From assembly GCA_964036315.1 (NCBI GenBank), contig OZ038498.1:9843861-9907860 (forward strand): 64,000 bases of DNA, given 5' to 3'. Source of the stretch: Acanthosepion esculentum. Lineage: Eukaryota > Mollusca > Cephalopoda > Sepiida > Sepiidae. Under the pieces are notes generated by a model. The model made no database searches, was not told the DNA's origin, and saw only the letters and a list, made by a program, of their open reading frames with translations. Shown one piece after another: positions 1-12,444 of this stretch; position 1 is the first letter of the stretch; the number at the start of each line of letters is the position of its first letter. The translations under genes were made by a program, and so were the position numbers.

Positions 1-74
1 AAAATGTATTCACACTGAGAAGATTCAGGAATTCCTTGGCCAGTATCAGAATAAATAATCGGATATTTGAAATG
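1..74 (-). CDS. ECT2: Internal exon of probable ECT2 (runs off the left edge)
   Basis: Read on the minus strand, a strong acceptor (pyrimidine-rich tract ending in CTGCTCAG at about 75-82) opens an exon that stays open to the window edge. It begins HFKYPIIYSDTGQGIPE and ends near EYIF. It joins in phase 0 to the exon at 684-788, giving LKQCLE followed by HFKYP. Seen directly: splice acceptor, open frame, phase agreement. From family knowledge: the N-terminal region of ECT2, before its tandem BRCT domains, has a similar layout, an E-x-L-x-x-x-L stretch, a hydrophobic P-V-(V/I) segment and then an acidic/aromatic F-V segment. ECT2 activates RhoA at the midzone in cytokinesis through DH-PH domains, which would lie outside the window. 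The assignment is from remembered resemblance, not a search; the exon itself is more certain than the name. Confidence 0.55.
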
Positions 75-683
75 CTGAGCAGAAAAATGAAAACAATTGA
101 AAATATTCAAGTAAATGTGTTATCAAAAAAAAAAAAAATTTAATTCAGCACAAAGACGTTGAGTTTCTATTTTTTGTGAGTTATTCCCCTTGATACAAAC
201 GAAACAAAAACTATCCAGTAAAATCGAAGTGAAAAACCCTCAACGTTATACTTACAAAAAAAAAAAAACTTCAAATTCCATTTTGAATAATTTCTTTACA
301 AAAATATCTTATTTTACATAGCATCAATTAAAAATAACAATAAAATTACAGAAAATGTCGTCTCAGTTTCAAGGAACTTACCAAGAATCTTCAGTTTTCA
401 TAAAGATTTATCATACAGCCCCTCCCATAATCACCAAATGAACTATTTCCATATTTGTAAGTTATCAACTGAATAATTTTTTTAACAACTTATTTAGAGT
501 AACATTGATTACTTGATAATTGATGGTGTAAACTACTGGCAAACACTGATTTAACAGAAATGTAATTACAAAAGATTTTAATTTCTTTTAACTTGCACCT
601 AAAACAGAACAATTCCCCCATATACCTGGAATAACAATTATAAAAAGGGAAAAATTGTAAAGTAGTGTAGACTGTCTCCTTAC
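75..683. other. Intron between the two ECT2-like exons
   Basis: 609 bp of AT-rich sequence with homopolymer A tracts. A donor-like GTAAGT (minus strand, at about 380) has no open frame upstream of it, so I do not call an exon. Confidence 0.5.
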
Positions 684-788
684 CTCCAGACATTGTTTAA
701 GATCTTCATTTTGACGGCAACTTTCCCCAACAACAACAAAATTTATCTGTATATCTGTAGGAGAATATATAAGTAGAGAATTTAAATT
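684..788 (-). CDS. ECT2: 35-codon exon of probable ECT2
   Basis: This minus-strand exon has an acceptor CTACCACAG just above 788 and a donor GAG|GTAAGG at 683-678. It is exactly 105 nt, phase 0 at both ends, and includes SPTDIQINFVVVGES and CRQNEDLKQCLE. The core V-x-E-(A/S)-x-(K/R)-Q-x-E-(E/D)-L-x-x-x-L matches my recollection of the first beta-strand and helix of the ECT2 N-terminal BRCT-like region. The following exon (1-74) continues the same domain. An alternative acceptor (CCTACAG, about 15 codons in) would shorten the exon without changing the frame. The reading frame on the opposite face (490-693) is an incidental shadow. Exon reality about 0.75; gene name about 0.55. Confidence 0.6.
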
Positions 789-1925
789 CTGTGGTAGAGT
801 TCCTTTAGAATTAAAATATGGATAAAAGTTTATTAAAGTATCAAAAGAGAAAAATCTATATGCATTATTTAAAAATGAATTACATTACACATCAACAGTT
901 TTATCAATATGATAAAAAAATATTCAATATTATTATGTTTGAACAATAATTGTCACAATTTTCTGAACAGAATTTTAATAATACAAGTAGAAATGGTTGA
1001 AAGAATCATACAAAAGTTCAGATTTAGGGGAATTATGCCATCCACATAATTGAATAATATCCAAAAGAACTTTGAAAGTATTTTGTTATCAAATGTTTGT
1101 TGTTTGTCAATAAAGGAAATAACTTAAAAGATAAACAATAAAAAAAATGACAAGTTCTTCCTTGTAGAAGAATCAAGATAAACCTGAAATTGATCTTTTA
1201 GGGGAAAAATCTATTGCATTGTCTCTTACTCTTACAAAATGCAGAAAATTCTTTGAATGAAAGTACCCTCTGTATGTACTTTTGTGAAAAAGAAATAAAA
1301 GACCCATCACTCCAGCTAATTTTAAAGTGGCTCCTTTGAACCAATAATTTGATCAAAATAATGAAATTGAAGAGGGTATCCAGAAACTGATATATGGTTA
1401 CTTAGACAAAACAGGTAAAACGCTATTTGGTACCACCATTTTAATACTAGGATACTTATTGAAATATCAAAATCAAACTGACAGCACCCACCAGCAATGT
1501 GTTTGGTACCTTACTTGAGAATGAGCTTATTTGCTTAACTGGCCCAAGTACAGTAGCTGCACAATTCATCAACACAGGAATACTGGACATGAGAATACAA
1601 ACAATTACAAATATAGGTGGTGTTTTCACTAAAATATCTCCAAAATATTTTAGTACAGGTGCACAAAGCTACCAAATTTCTAGACAGGGTGTTGGGCCTC
1701 TTATAATTTCTTCTAAATTACTAGTAGGATGGGTCTTAATAATGGAGAGGAGGAATTCAATTTTTTTTTCTCAATATGCAATAAACAGAGAAGCCTTAAT
1801 AAAGTGGGGGTTGGAAAATCATTTAAAAAGTCAACAGTGCAAAATTAATAAACAGAAATGGCCTTAATATACTTGGGAGGGAAATTGGAAAATTTAAAAA
1901 AGAAAAAATTAGAAATATAAAGAAG
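789..1925. other. Intronic sequence, no supported gene
   Basis: AT-rich. A 122-codon open frame at 1499-1867 (plus) starts at GTG, not ATG, and contains no family motif I recognise. I see no splice signals placing it in a gene. Confidence 0.4.
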
Positions 1926-2815
1926 TAATACTACTTCTTTTATGCACCAGGTCCCTTCAGGGCGTGGGCAATCATGACTCTCCACAATTTACTGTCTTTT
2001 TTGGCTCTTAGTATGGTTTGCTTTTTTCTTTTGGTATCTTTCCTTAGCCTTGTTCTGCACACTAATTACACAAGCTTTTTTAGGAAGGTTATTTGCTGCT
2101 TTCCTCTGTAGTTCTTGCCTTAAATATGTCCTCCGAATGTCAAATTCTCCAAGCCCTCTTTCCTCGTCATGTGCCCTAGAAATTTTGATTTTCTCTTTCT
2201 GATTCTCTGTAGAAGCATCCTTTTTGTTTCCATTATCCCTAAAACTTTGTCATTACTCCCATGTTCAGTCCATGGCATTCTTAGCATCCTTCTGTAGAAC
2301 CACATTTCTGTTGCCTCAAGGCCTTCATCTGTGAAGAAATTATTCAGCATTTACTGCCACAGAGAAGGATCGATATTACATAATATTTCAGTACTCTTTT
2401 TCTCCATTTCTAACAACATTTTCCTATTTCATAATACTTTGCTTAGCATTTGGAAGTCATCTTTCGCTATTTGAATGCATCTTTGGATTTTGGTATCACA
2501 TTTCCATCCTTTGCTAAAACACTTCCTAGCTATTTAAATTTTTGTACGTGCTTCATTTCGATGTCTCCAATTTTTATTTTGCATATTGGACTGTGGCTTT
2601 TGCTGACAACCACATATTTTGTCTTCTTCAAATTAATGTTTAATCCTTTCTTCTCACTTTCCTTTACAGTACTCTAGTTTCCTTCCTGTATCTACTATCA
2701 ACACTGTGCCATCTGCATATCTAATGTTGTTAAGATTGTGGTCACCAATAATGAATCCTGGTAGGACTTCAAATTCTCTCAGGATTGCCTGACTGTAATG
2801 GTTAAGAAGACATCC
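1926..2815 (-). pseudogene. 5'-truncated, decayed non-LTR retrotransposon (reverse transcriptase C-terminal part)
   Basis: Read on the minus strand this is the palm/thumb and C-terminal part of an endonuclease-reverse transcriptase LINE of the RTE/BovB-like kind. A recognisable segment is AILREFEVLPGFIIG, followed shortly by NIRYADGTVLI, the catalytic box C in which the normal Y-A-D-D is now Y-A-D-G. Next come LNINLKKTKYVVVS and a C-terminal stretch LEATEMWFYRRMLRMPWTEH, typical of these elements. In-frame stops and frameshifts break it throughout. The fragment starts at about 2815, where GACATCCTTATCTTGAG and a near-copy adjoin, and ends near 1926. 5' truncation is usual for LINEs copied by target-primed reverse transcription. 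It cannot encode an active enzyme. Confidence 0.85.
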
Positions 2816-2829
2816 TTATCTTGAGAAGA

Positions 2830-3300
2830 CACATCCTTATATTACACCCTGTTACATTCTTCCTAAAACCAGATCATCTTCTGATTCATGCCACACTAAT
2901 TTCCACCACTGGCCGGATGTGAACACACTGAAACCCAAGACTGAACAAAAATTCCATCAACTGAGTATAGGCTCCACACACAGCTTCCGTTTTTACTCAC
3001 ATGCTCAAAGAAAAAATAAGCAATACAATCCAGAATTTCCACCCAATAGCACCCACTCACACCTAAAGAAACAAAATGAAATTTGGAGCCCATCTGAGCC
3101 TAAGAAAGGATATAAAAGTGCATCAAAGGGACATTTTCGGCAGTCTAACTGCATCTTGGCCCGGATTCACAACACCCAGCAGAAAGCAACCTCCCATCTC
3201 CAAAAGGCAATTCACCAAAGGTCATCACTACACTAAGTCACAACTTAACTCTCCCTCTCCTACCATAAGCCTTTTAAAACCTATCTCCTACTTTTGAAGA
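2830..3300. other. Moderately GC-richer patch with overlapping open frames, unassigned
   Basis: This stretch has higher GC than its flanks and open frames of 105 and 73 codons on the plus strand (2919-3236, 3076-3297). Neither contains a motif I recognise. It may be old mobile DNA next to the LINE. Confidence 0.2.
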
Positions 3301-6198
3301 GACATTTACTCCAATTTATCATTTTTTATATTTTACATTAATTCTTTATTTCTTTAAACCTCTGTTGTTTCTTTCTTTGTCCTGCCATCATATTCTATAA
3401 CAACCCCTTTCTATTTTTGTGTATTTACTGAGTTCATTTTCTATCCACATCTTGGTGGTTTGCACTTAGTACAAGTTCTGATTTATTCTAATATCTTAAA
3501 TCAAGCTTACTTAGTAGCTGAAACAATTCTGTTGCATAATCTATAAAGCATAGGTATATACATTACCCTGCACTCATTTCTGAATAACATAAAAAGAAAC
3601 CTTAAAACCTCTTTAAGTATCAAAAAGGGTTGTTTTTTTTCTTATTTTCACTGCAACGAAACCAAACATTTAAACAAAGAAAGTTATTGCAATGTTTTCA
3701 ACATTTAAAAAGAAAAAACATAGAACAGTACCTAGTGTTAAAACATTAATTTAATCTCAAAGGAATTCATCTGAAATCAAAGGTATGCTAAAGAAAAAAG
3801 TGTTACAAAATTGAAAATTATACATCATGCATTATCTTCTGAGTAACAGATTACATTTCTTCTGTCAAAGATTTGAACCTAGATTTCAACTCAATGATAA
3901 AATACCTTTCTCAAATACATAACTAAAATAACCCATGTGATTCCTTAAACATGAGACAAACTAGTTACAAGAACACTAGTTCCAGGAAAAGATTTTGAAT
4001 ATATTTATAATATATAATAATTTGTATTCTACACTTCACAAAAACAAAAGATAGATAAAAGTACACTCCATAATGTCAAGCTACCCACATTTGAAAAATA
4101 TCAATTACTGTGAAATCTAGCAAAAATGTCAAACAGTTGAGCTCGCTATATGATACAATACAAATAACTCACAACTTCATAAATGGGACACAGGAGCTCT
4201 AACCCTGACAAAAAACTAAAAAAAGGAAATTGTTTTAAGAGCAGCACTATCAATGATAAACTGTTCTGGTCTGATGAGAAGACTTGCTATGTTGCAAATG
4301 CCATGAATTCCTTACAAAACGTTATAACAAACAAAAACAAAACCTTTTTAATTCTATTTTCTCTTTATATGTTGATGAATTGTAAAATAGTTATTGCAAA
4401 AATTCTGAGCACTTTCAGTATATTAAAAGAAAAGAAAAAAAACATCAATTTTAAATAATTTGACAAAAACTAGGAGTGAAATTTTCAGAATTTATTCATT
4501 AAATGAATGAACTTTATATTGAATCTATTGTTTTAAAGTTCTTTTAAACTAATTTTTTCAGATGTTCTACCACCTCTTTACTTAAATTGTGGCTAACCCA
4601 TATTTGTGAATTTTTAAAGTTCCTAATTTTTACAAAGATGTTATATCATTAAAAAAATAATATAAACTGTGAATACATAAAAAATACAGTCTTAAATGAA
4701 TTCATTAAAACTCAAAAGTTATTTTTTGTGGAGTTACTGATACACAATTTAAATATACTGTATATTTTTTGTTTTCACAAAAAAAAAAATCTGATGTATA
4801 GTTTGTGAAAAACTTAATATAAAACAAAAATGTGTTTGGAGAATTGAAAAATGTAAAGTTTAATGACATTTTTGAACATGTTTTAAAAGATATCAAATTT
4901 ATTTTTTCCATATTACAAAAATCAAACTGAATTATGCTATCAACTAACACACTTCCATTTTGAAGACAACGCTATTGTATATTTTGTTTATCTGTGTTTT
5001 CAGCTTGTTCTTCTGTTAGTTTCTTATATTCAAGACTTTAGGAATTTAAAGAATAAAAGTAAATTGTTCTTTCAAGTTTCTTTTTTTCATTTAAACAATT
5101 TTTGGTCATAATTTATAAATCTTTTCTGCTTTTGTTACATGTGGTTGTGAACTGAAGAAAATTTTGATATTTACTAAAAATAAAAATTGACTTCCTTAAA
5201 ATGAAAGAAAATGTAATAGTGAACAATTCTAAAATTTACACTTTATGAAATAAAGGTTTTATTTCACCTTTGTTGGTCCTATTTGATTTATAGTGCAATT
5301 CATTTAAGGTTGGGGACAGTGTTAACAGAACTACTATTTGCTTTTTTAATTTGACAAGCAAGGACATATTCATGCTGGGGGATTTTTCATCATATTTTAA
5401 GCAAGTCATATTTTTTACAAAATGTAGTTAATTAATCCCTATATTTAGTGTGTTTTTTTTTTTTTTCAAACAAATGTCTGGAACAGATGCTGGATTTTAA
5501 TCTAAATTTAAATTTTTCTTTCGTTGGCATTCATCAAATTAGCTAATCGAACCAGGTGAAAGCATTTTTATTTGTACTTTCTGGTTTTAAAAATATCTAA
5601 AATATTTTTTCAAAAATGTAATTTTTTAACAGATTAACTGCTATTATTTTTCTAATAAAACTAAAATTTAACTTCAAGCATTTAAATTATTTAAAGTGCG
5701 TTTAAGGTTTTCAGTTTTTTTTTTAATAAGTCTTTGTAGGTATCACCTAGAAAGAGTTAATTTTGCTTTTGACAGTCATCACAAACTATCTGCAAAATAA
5801 TTACCAAAGAAATTACATAGGTAGTTTTATTGTTATAGATATCAGCCACAATTCTGAAGCAAAATGGTCCTATTGCCTGTTCAACAGTTTCTGACGTTAA
5901 TAAAGGAATAAACAGAACTTACAAAAGTTCACTGCCAATTTATTGATTACTTTTTTTATTATTATTCAAACACCATATGTATTAGGCAACAGTTTATTTG
6001 TACATGTCACCCAACAATATATCGTTTGTCAGTTGGGGAAAGTTAACTTTAGAGTGAGGATTCATTCAAAATATACATCTCAACCTGGATTTACAAGTAC
6101 TGTTCTTGTCAGTGTAATGTCAATCGCCATCTTATATAATAGTTTTAGTTTCGTTTCACTGGATTACTCTTTGACTTGGTATACATGAAATATGGGTA
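3300..6198. other. AT-rich intronic DNA, nothing identifiable
   Basis: Homopolymer and simple AT-rich tracts. Short open frames (4183, 4705, 5943) have no recognisable motif or splice context. Confidence 0.4.
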
Positions 6199-6378
6199 CT
6201 ACAAAATGTCAGTACACACTGGAGTTGGTTGATTCCAGATGGCTTTTTCATGTTCATACAATTCACTAAAAATACTGATCAAAGACTTATTCTCTTTGCC
6301 AGCCAGCCATCTGGTTGTGTAGATTTTATACAAATAAGTTTTGGTAGCAAGAAAGCCACTCTTAATACTGTATGAAAG
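6199..6378 (-). pseudogene. 59-codon open stretch, possibly MADF/Myb-SANT-like remnant
   Basis: A minus-strand frame is open from an upstream stop at about 6380 down to TAG at 6199-6201. It encodes an aromatic-rich peptide including RWLAGKENKSLISIF and SELYEHEKAIWNQP. The spacing L-I-x-x-(F/Y)-x-x-x-x-(E/H)-x-x-(L/I)-W loosely recalls the first helix of MADF DNA-binding domains, found in transcription factors and PIF/Harbinger-linked proteins. There is no start codon or clear acceptor, so it is more likely a remnant than an exon. The family hint is weak. Confidence 0.25.
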
Positions 6379-6844
6379 TCATTTTTAAAAAATATTAAGG
6401 GGTCTCTTGAGTGGGAGAAAAAATATCCTTTAGAAGAATATTTAGTTACACTAGGTATTATAAAAATGGTAATTATATCTGAACTCAGATTGTAGCTATA
6501 CTATCATGGGAAGAACACACAAACATTGAAGATTTGCTACCCTAAGTACCAAAGAATTTTTGTTGAAGTCATACTTTTATTCCAACCTTCAACATCACTT
6601 GACATGAATTCACTTGGACTTTTAAGAATTTGTTTTTAAAGCGAAAGAAAATGTCTTGGTATCACAAACCAACTTAAAGTATTCCATGTACCTGTAAAAT
6701 GCATCAATTTCTCAAGTACTTGTAGGGAAAATGATATTGACTGTTATCTCTTTTGTAAGTGTAAAAGTATAAAGGAATTAAATAATGACCTAGCATCTCA
6801 GCTTCAGCTTCTTCCCTACAACCATAACAGCTTCCTTCGGTCTT

Positions 6845-7225
6845 TTCCATAGATATTTTCAAATTTTTCTGATGAGCTTTCCTCTTTGGTACGTCAACTT
6901 TACAAATATAAACTCAGTATTAGACTGGCAGATAAATCTCATCATTTTACAGTTAAATCACTAGCCGAAATTCTAAGTTCTATACTAACAGTTTCTTTTC
7001 TTGTATCTCACCTGTGGAACACTCTTCTGATTTCTTATCAACTACTAACTTAGTAACATCAACTACCAGCATTTGTCTTTTTTTTTAGTTATCTTACTAT
7101 CTTTTCTGCTCACTAATATTTTTTATTGTCCTTTCTCCCCACTAATATTTCCTCATTTTCTTTCACACTCTTGTGTCTCTTTGGCTTTATTACCTTGCTT
7201 GGAATGAAATGATTAAAAAAAAAAC
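6845..7225 (+). repeat. Dispersed repeat family, copy 1 (partner at 13455)
   Basis: From CTGATGAGCTTTCC to TGATTAAAAAAAA, this copy aligns by eye in the same orientation with 13455-13785. Shared pieces include TCATCATTTTAC, AAGTTCTAT(A/G)CTAACAGTTTC and an A-rich end. The A-rich 3' end suggests a retroposon, but no polymerase III boxes or coding motifs are visible. Confidence 0.6.
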
Positions 7226-8490
7226 AATCATTCTTCAAGCAGTTGATACTACAGCAAAGAATAAATAATTGTTTATATTTTAACCTAGTTACTGAAAAAA
7301 AAAAATCATTTTCACTAGCATAAAGAGAACCTCAGGATTATATTGCTATAATGATTTGAACAGTCTAAACTATTACTAAATGACTGTTTCATGTTTTTTC
7401 CTTCAGTTTTCTTATCTACAATCTGTTCAACCAAGCCCCATACATACATACTCCATAACACAGCCTACAAGGAGGTAATGTTGCTACTGTGTGCCTCAAT
7501 TAACCTATATAAGGAAAAGCTAGCAAATACAGGTTCATGCCATATAGTTCACATTATTTTTATCATTATGACCCTAAAAATTTGTTTGCTACTTTCACTG
7601 ATCATAGTTAAAACAATGTGAATATCAACATTTTGTGCTAATCAATATTTTTAAGCCTTATAAGTTTTGTGTGAGACTTCTATACATAAAGTGTGTAACC
7701 TATATATCAAGCAGTGTTGAGCACACTTCACAACAGCAGGTCAAGTCATTTGACCTGTCAACTGTTGGAAACACTGTTTTGAAAATTTAGCTTACAGTTT
7801 CTCAAGAGAAAAATAAACAACTTATTCAACAGAATGTCTTGTTTTGTTTTTGTTATGCTTTTTTACAGCTGAGGGAAAGGAATAAGAATTTTGTTTTCCA
7901 TGGGTTTATATTATTTTATCTAAGTAAAAAAAAAAAAGAAAAAAGAAAAAAAAAGGGAATATGCTAAAATGTTCTAGTTAATATAATGCATATGTGTATA
8001 CACAGTGGAAAAGCAAAACTTGCAGTAACATTTAAACTAAAATTTCACACAATGATAAAAAACTAAATGCAAAACAATGAATACACTATCAGTTATTTTT
8101 CAGCAATATCATGGATATGGCTTCACAGAAGGGCAAACCGCAAATTGTGTCAAACTTGTTTTGTATACAAACTGACCCTAACAGTATCTCCAACACTAAC
8201 TGGTATGCCCTTACACTGTCTGCAATTTCAAGAAAACCATAAATATTTACCCATTATTTAAACATAAATTGAAACATACCTATTTGTAAAATTAGTTTCA
8301 AATTTTGCATAAGGCTTCCTAACATTTTTTGTTTTATTGTTTACAGTTTAATTAAGTAATGCAGCTCAGACAAAATGTGATTAATAATTTGTCTAACTGA
8401 AAATGGCTGACACAAAGAATTGCGAGGTGATAAATCAGCTGAAAGTTTTCAGAAAAACTGTTTTTAATATGAGGAAAAAAGTTTCAAAAG
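7226..8490. other. AT-rich intronic DNA
   Basis: No gene or element identified. An A/G-rich tract occurs at 7926-7958. Confidence 0.4.
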
Positions 8491-8492
8491 GC

Positions 8493-9215
8493 TCAAATCA
8501 CCTCTCCAATACCAGGGAGAAACTGTTCAATTCGTACCAAGAAAATCATTGACGCGGTCAATAAGAGGGTGAAGAGAAATCTATGAAGAGGCATGATGAA
8601 GATGGCAAAAGAGCTGGATATTTCACATAGTTTGTTAAGGAGGATTGTGAATGAAGATACGAGGGTTAAACCATACAAGATTCAACAACATCTGCTCTCA
8701 AGTGCCTCAAAGCAAAAACAGCTTTTGGCAGAGGGAACAAAATGTAGGAGGCGATACATCAGGTTGCAAACAAAGTCTTTGGTCAGACAAAAAAATTGTT
8801 CACTGTGGAAGCTGTGATCAACTACCAAAATGATAGAGTTTATGTCAATTCATGAGGAAACATTCTTGAAGGAGTCAGAACACATTACAAGCTACAGAAC
8901 CCCACTGGTGTCATGGTTTGGGCAGCTGTTACTTCTGATGGTCCCAAATTGCCCTTGGTCTTCATTGAAGGAGTAAACTGAATAGAACAGCTTACCAGCA
9001 AATGTTGGAGAGAGACGCGTTTCCACGGCTGTCAGCCATGTTTGGAAGTTGCTATGCCTGCAATCAAGACAGAGCTCCTGCACAAATAGCTGATTTGATG
9101 CAGAAATGGTCAATTTGGCCTCTATTAAGACCTGACAGTAACCCTATGAATTTTGTGATATGGCCTATATTGGAGCTTCTTTCAGGTCTGGCACACTTGA
9201 GTATGTGATATGTGA
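8493..9215 (+). pseudogene. Decayed Tc1/mariner transposase (relic 1)
   Basis: Conceptual pieces in shifting frames match a mariner transposase in order. There is a helix-turn-helix segment MAKELDISHSLLRRIVNED followed by VKPYKIQQ, then a SDKKI stretch at the position of the first catalytic Asp block. After this come TGVMVWAAVTSDGPKLP and QDRAPAQIADLMQKW, the degenerate Q-D-x-A-P-A-H block. Last is IWPLLRPDSNPMNFVIWPI, the normal W-P-x-x-S-P-D-L-N-P-(L/M)-D block in which the last catalytic D is N. Frameshifts and stops separate the pieces. No terminal inverted repeats were identified by eye. It lies in an intron of the minus-strand gene, in opposite orientation. Confidence 0.85.
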
Positions 9216-10325
9216 AACCTGAAAGAAGCTCTTATGTAGGTACCTCCAAAAATTCAGTATACCTAAGGTATAAATGTATTTTTCATAAAGAAAAAATCCT
9301 TTTCGAAGATTTCCAACCACTTCAATTGAAAGCTAAAGGATTAAATTTTCTAATTCTTGAAAATAAAAAAAAATACTGTAGAGTATTTCAAATATAATTA
9401 GATTTTTAGTTGATGCTTCCAAGAAACCATTGAAACGGCCATTTTTAAATTTTTTTAGAGAAATGTAAACAAACTTATTTTTCGGTTTTGAAAATCCCAC
9501 TAAAATAAGATATACATTTTTGAAACATTACTTTCGTAAAATTAGCAAATTTAAAGTTAATTTAATCTGTTCTGAAACAAATATCACTTACTTATATCAT
9601 AAAATTTTCTAGACAAACATTTCTTGACCTCGGGGTCTTGTTATTTTCACATCTACATTGATAGTTTGATGGCTGAATGTGTTGACAGGTTTAGTATGGT
9701 GTATCAAAAGTGTCATAACATTTTTGTTTGCTTATTATAATAACAGAGTCGGATAAGACTTTACGTGTCAAGGAGATTTCCCCAAGGAGGAGACAAGCCT
9801 TGAAACACGTGACCTTTTAACCATAATGTCACTTATGAGATATCATACTAAAAAAAATATAACATTTTGATGAAAAAAAAAAAAAAAAAAATTTTTTAAT
9901 TATGGTATAAAGTTTTGGTAGCATTATTTCTATTAAGCTTTTAATTTTCGCTTAGTAAATACAGTCTTCGCTTAAAAACTTAATAACCTACCCCATACTC
10001 TACTCGGAAGAATTTTAAAGCATTTTTTAAAGTTAAAGAAAAATGAAAAAACTAAAAGTAAAATGCAAACAATTCTTGTAAAAATTCTTTATTCATCAAA
10101 AATTTTTTTTCTTCAAATAATAATGCCCTTAATGTATATTATTTATAAAAGCAAATAAAAGCCTATCTAATTTGATAATTACATAGTTTATTGCAGTTTT
10201 TATTTTACAATTTGGAACAGATTTTTAAAAAGTTGGCAGTAGTGAAAAAAAAAAAAACTGACTATTTAATTTCTCCAAGGAGTCAGGCTTATAAGTAATA
10301 TGAAACAATTTGTGAACTGTTTGAA
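9216..10325. other. AT-rich intronic DNA with one GC-richer patch
   Basis: Mostly A/T tracts. A short GC-richer patch at 9746-9830 includes CAAGGAGGAGACAAGCCTTG, which can form a 5-bp hairpin. No gene seen. Confidence 0.35.
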
Positions 10326-10327
10326 AT

Positions 10328-10745
10328 TTTAGAAAATTTCATAAAATTAATTTATGTGGGGGTAACAGATGTAAAAAACAAAAAAAAAATTGTTACCAAA
10401 ATTTTGATTTTTGCAAGAATTTCCAAATTAATGGGTTTTCCCTCTGAAACTGCTACACTAAAATGGCCATTTCCACAATTATTACAAAGTTAACAAAAAA
10501 AAAAAAAAAAGATTTTTGACCCAAATTTAGAAACGTGTTAGAAAGAAAGAAAATATTTTTAAAAATATTTAAAAAATACTTTGTTCCTTCCTCTTAAGAA
10601 TAACAAACATTTTAATGATGAAACTGTTTTTATTAAGTTTGGGACCTTTTATCATTATGCTATACTGATTTTTTACCAAATTATTGGAGGTACCTACTCT
10701 TAAGACATCATGGTACAATTTGAGTGGAGAGTTGCTGAAGATATG
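10328..10745 (+). repeat. Dispersed repeat R, copy 1
   Basis: This copy shares an ordered series of blocks with 48415-48835 (same orientation), 36445-36745 (reverse) and both sides of the palindrome centre at 60065-60650. The blocks are ATTTCATAAAATTA, a GGGG(T/G) patch, TTTGCAAGAATTTCCAAATTAATG, TTTAGAA...TAGAAAG and TTTTTATTAAGTTTGG. No coding motif is visible. It is probably a non-autonomous element of about 400 bp. Confidence 0.65.
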
Positions 10746-10934
10746 CACTTCCATTGAGAAAAGATTAAGTGCTACAGTTAAAGCAAAAGGTGGCCATTTT
10801 GAATTGTAAATATATGTAAAATATTGTCATTAAATATAATTATCAGCCAGTAAACTTTCATTAACGCAAACCTAAAAGATCTTATGACCAAAGGAATAAT
10901 GTCACACCGAGTAGATGGACAATGACATTCATAA

Positions 10935-11530
10935 AGTTGGAGCAGTGACAGTGTCAACAAGATCTGAAATTATTAATGCCTTCAAGATTACAAAGGACAC
11001 ATCCAAGTATAAGACAGCTGAAAGTGGACCATGACATTAGCCATGCATGACAACCTGGGCCTTAAATCATACACCGTATCCATGAAGGCTGGAAAGATGC
11101 AAGAAAGTGCTCGGTTAACTCACTAATTATGAGCCTGCTATTAAATATTCTCTAACAAGAAAATCTTCATTGTGGACACATTTTTTTAGGGCACAGCAGA
11201 GTCAACAGTTGATGTCAAGGGAACTTTCAAGGACCAAACCTCGAGCCCAGGTTGGCTATTATGCCAACAATAAAAAGATGGCTCATTCTTTTACAAGCTT
11301 GGTGAAAAGGTTGAAGTAGATGCCTACTATGAGGTTCCGAGATAGCATGTTTTGCCATGAGTCAAAGCCAATTATCCATAAGGTAACTATATATAAAACG
11401 AGGACAGTGCTACCAGACACATGCCAAGGTGTAGAAGTTCTGTAAAATTAACTCTGCTGATCTCCCACCTGCAGACTTCTCTCCCTCCTTCAGCTTTGGC
11501 ATGAACATGTTAGACTACATCATTGTGATA
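10935..11530 (+). pseudogene. Decayed mariner transposase, 5' part (relic 2, interrupted)
   Basis: Frames shift repeatedly, but mariner blocks appear in order. KVGAVTVSTRS matches the segment before the helix-turn-helix. VDHDISHAMHDNLGLKSYT matches the second DNA-binding helix region. GEKVEVDAYYEV, then HVLP and VKANYP, match the block before the second catalytic Asp. EDSATRHMP corresponds to Q-D-S-A-P-A-H-x-A. DLPPADFSPSFSF...MLDYII corresponds to the W-P-P-x-S-P-D-L-N-P-x-D block. The missing C-terminus appears about 900 bp further on at 12445-12630, so the relic looks split by an insertion. It is incapable of activity. Confidence 0.8.
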
Positions 11531-12444
11531 CTATTTGTTGCTGCCACAGTAAAACAGAAGAAAGTTTTGTTAAAACAAAAGAAAGTGTTATGTACTGAGA
11601 GACATTGAAACGAGAAGGGTTAATACCAAAAACCTGTAGGAAGAAATGAGGATTTAATTCACACATAAACAACTTGAATTGTATGTCAAGCATTTTGAAC
11701 AATTGAAAAGTGACCCAGACTTAGGGGGCAATGTTAATTGACACACAGCTGCAAATGCAAACTGTGAAGCGAAAATTTAATCTTTTGTAAACAACAATTT
11801 TGGAGTTGATTCTCCTGATTGAAAGTCGAGTTGAAATACCAGGAGGTGGGGGTGGATAAGTCACCCATGCTCACTGAGGAGCTTTAGTGAGAGGTAATAA
11901 GATGAAAGATTGGAAGAAGGGATATCCGCAGAATTATCAAAATCCCTTATGCACCGTGTCATGCCAGTTTGAACAAATGTCAATGAATATGAATGTGCAG
12001 AGAGACAGGAGAGAGGCCCATGTGATTATCTGCCAATGAAAGCCTCCGACTTCAGCCTTGTGCCAGACAGTACCAACAACAGCAAACCAGATTTTGCCAG
12101 GTCAACAACCATAATATCACTTCCAATTTAGATACGGGTTGGGCTGATAATTAATCGCATGCAAACTCTGATATAAACCAATTATTGTACAGAGGACGGA
12201 TATAAAAACAGTATTTACTTTTGTTCAATTTATTCAAGTGTTATTTTTTTTTTCCCTGTACATCATCACCCTGCTTGGACCAGCCCAATACAAAGATACC
12301 TGCGACAATTCGATCTTGGCTGCCTTATGATCAAACTTAAATCACAATGTGGGATACGGTTAAGTCTGGATTGAAGTTGTCACTTCTTCAGAAACCGGCT
12401 GCGGTGTTGGAAGTCTTGGACGACCAGCTAGGGTGTTGTATGTT
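11530..12444. mobile_element. Insertion splitting mariner relic 2; possible LTR-like DNA at its right end
   Basis: This segment separates the N-terminal and C-terminal transposase pieces. Its right part (12180-12440) has a TATA-like GGATATAAAAACAG and then sequence that partly matches 15800-15990: TGTACATCATCACC against TGTGCAGTATCACC, and TCAAACTTAAATCACAATGTGGG against GATCAAATCACAACGTGGG. This suggests two diverged members of one LTR/leader family. Boundaries and target duplications were not resolved. Confidence 0.35.

Noticed and set aside
360..420. Strong minus-strand donor-like GTAAGT near 380
   Set aside because: All three frames upstream of it contain stops and no acceptor is in range; the flanking exons join well without it.
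1499..1867. 122-codon open frame on the plus strand
   Set aside because: It starts with GTG, has no recognisable motif and no splice or promoter context.
2919..3297. Plus-strand open frames rich in Ser, His and Lys
   Set aside because: No recognised motif; they overlap each other in two frames and a third frame on the other strand.
5943..6188. Plus-strand 81-codon frame
   Set aside because: It has no ATG context or motif and sits beside the opposite-strand MADF-like stretch.
9600..9690. Minus-strand exon-like segment (acceptor ATTCAG, donor ATAA|GTAAGT)
   Set aside because: Every frame meets a stop, one of them exactly at the donor.
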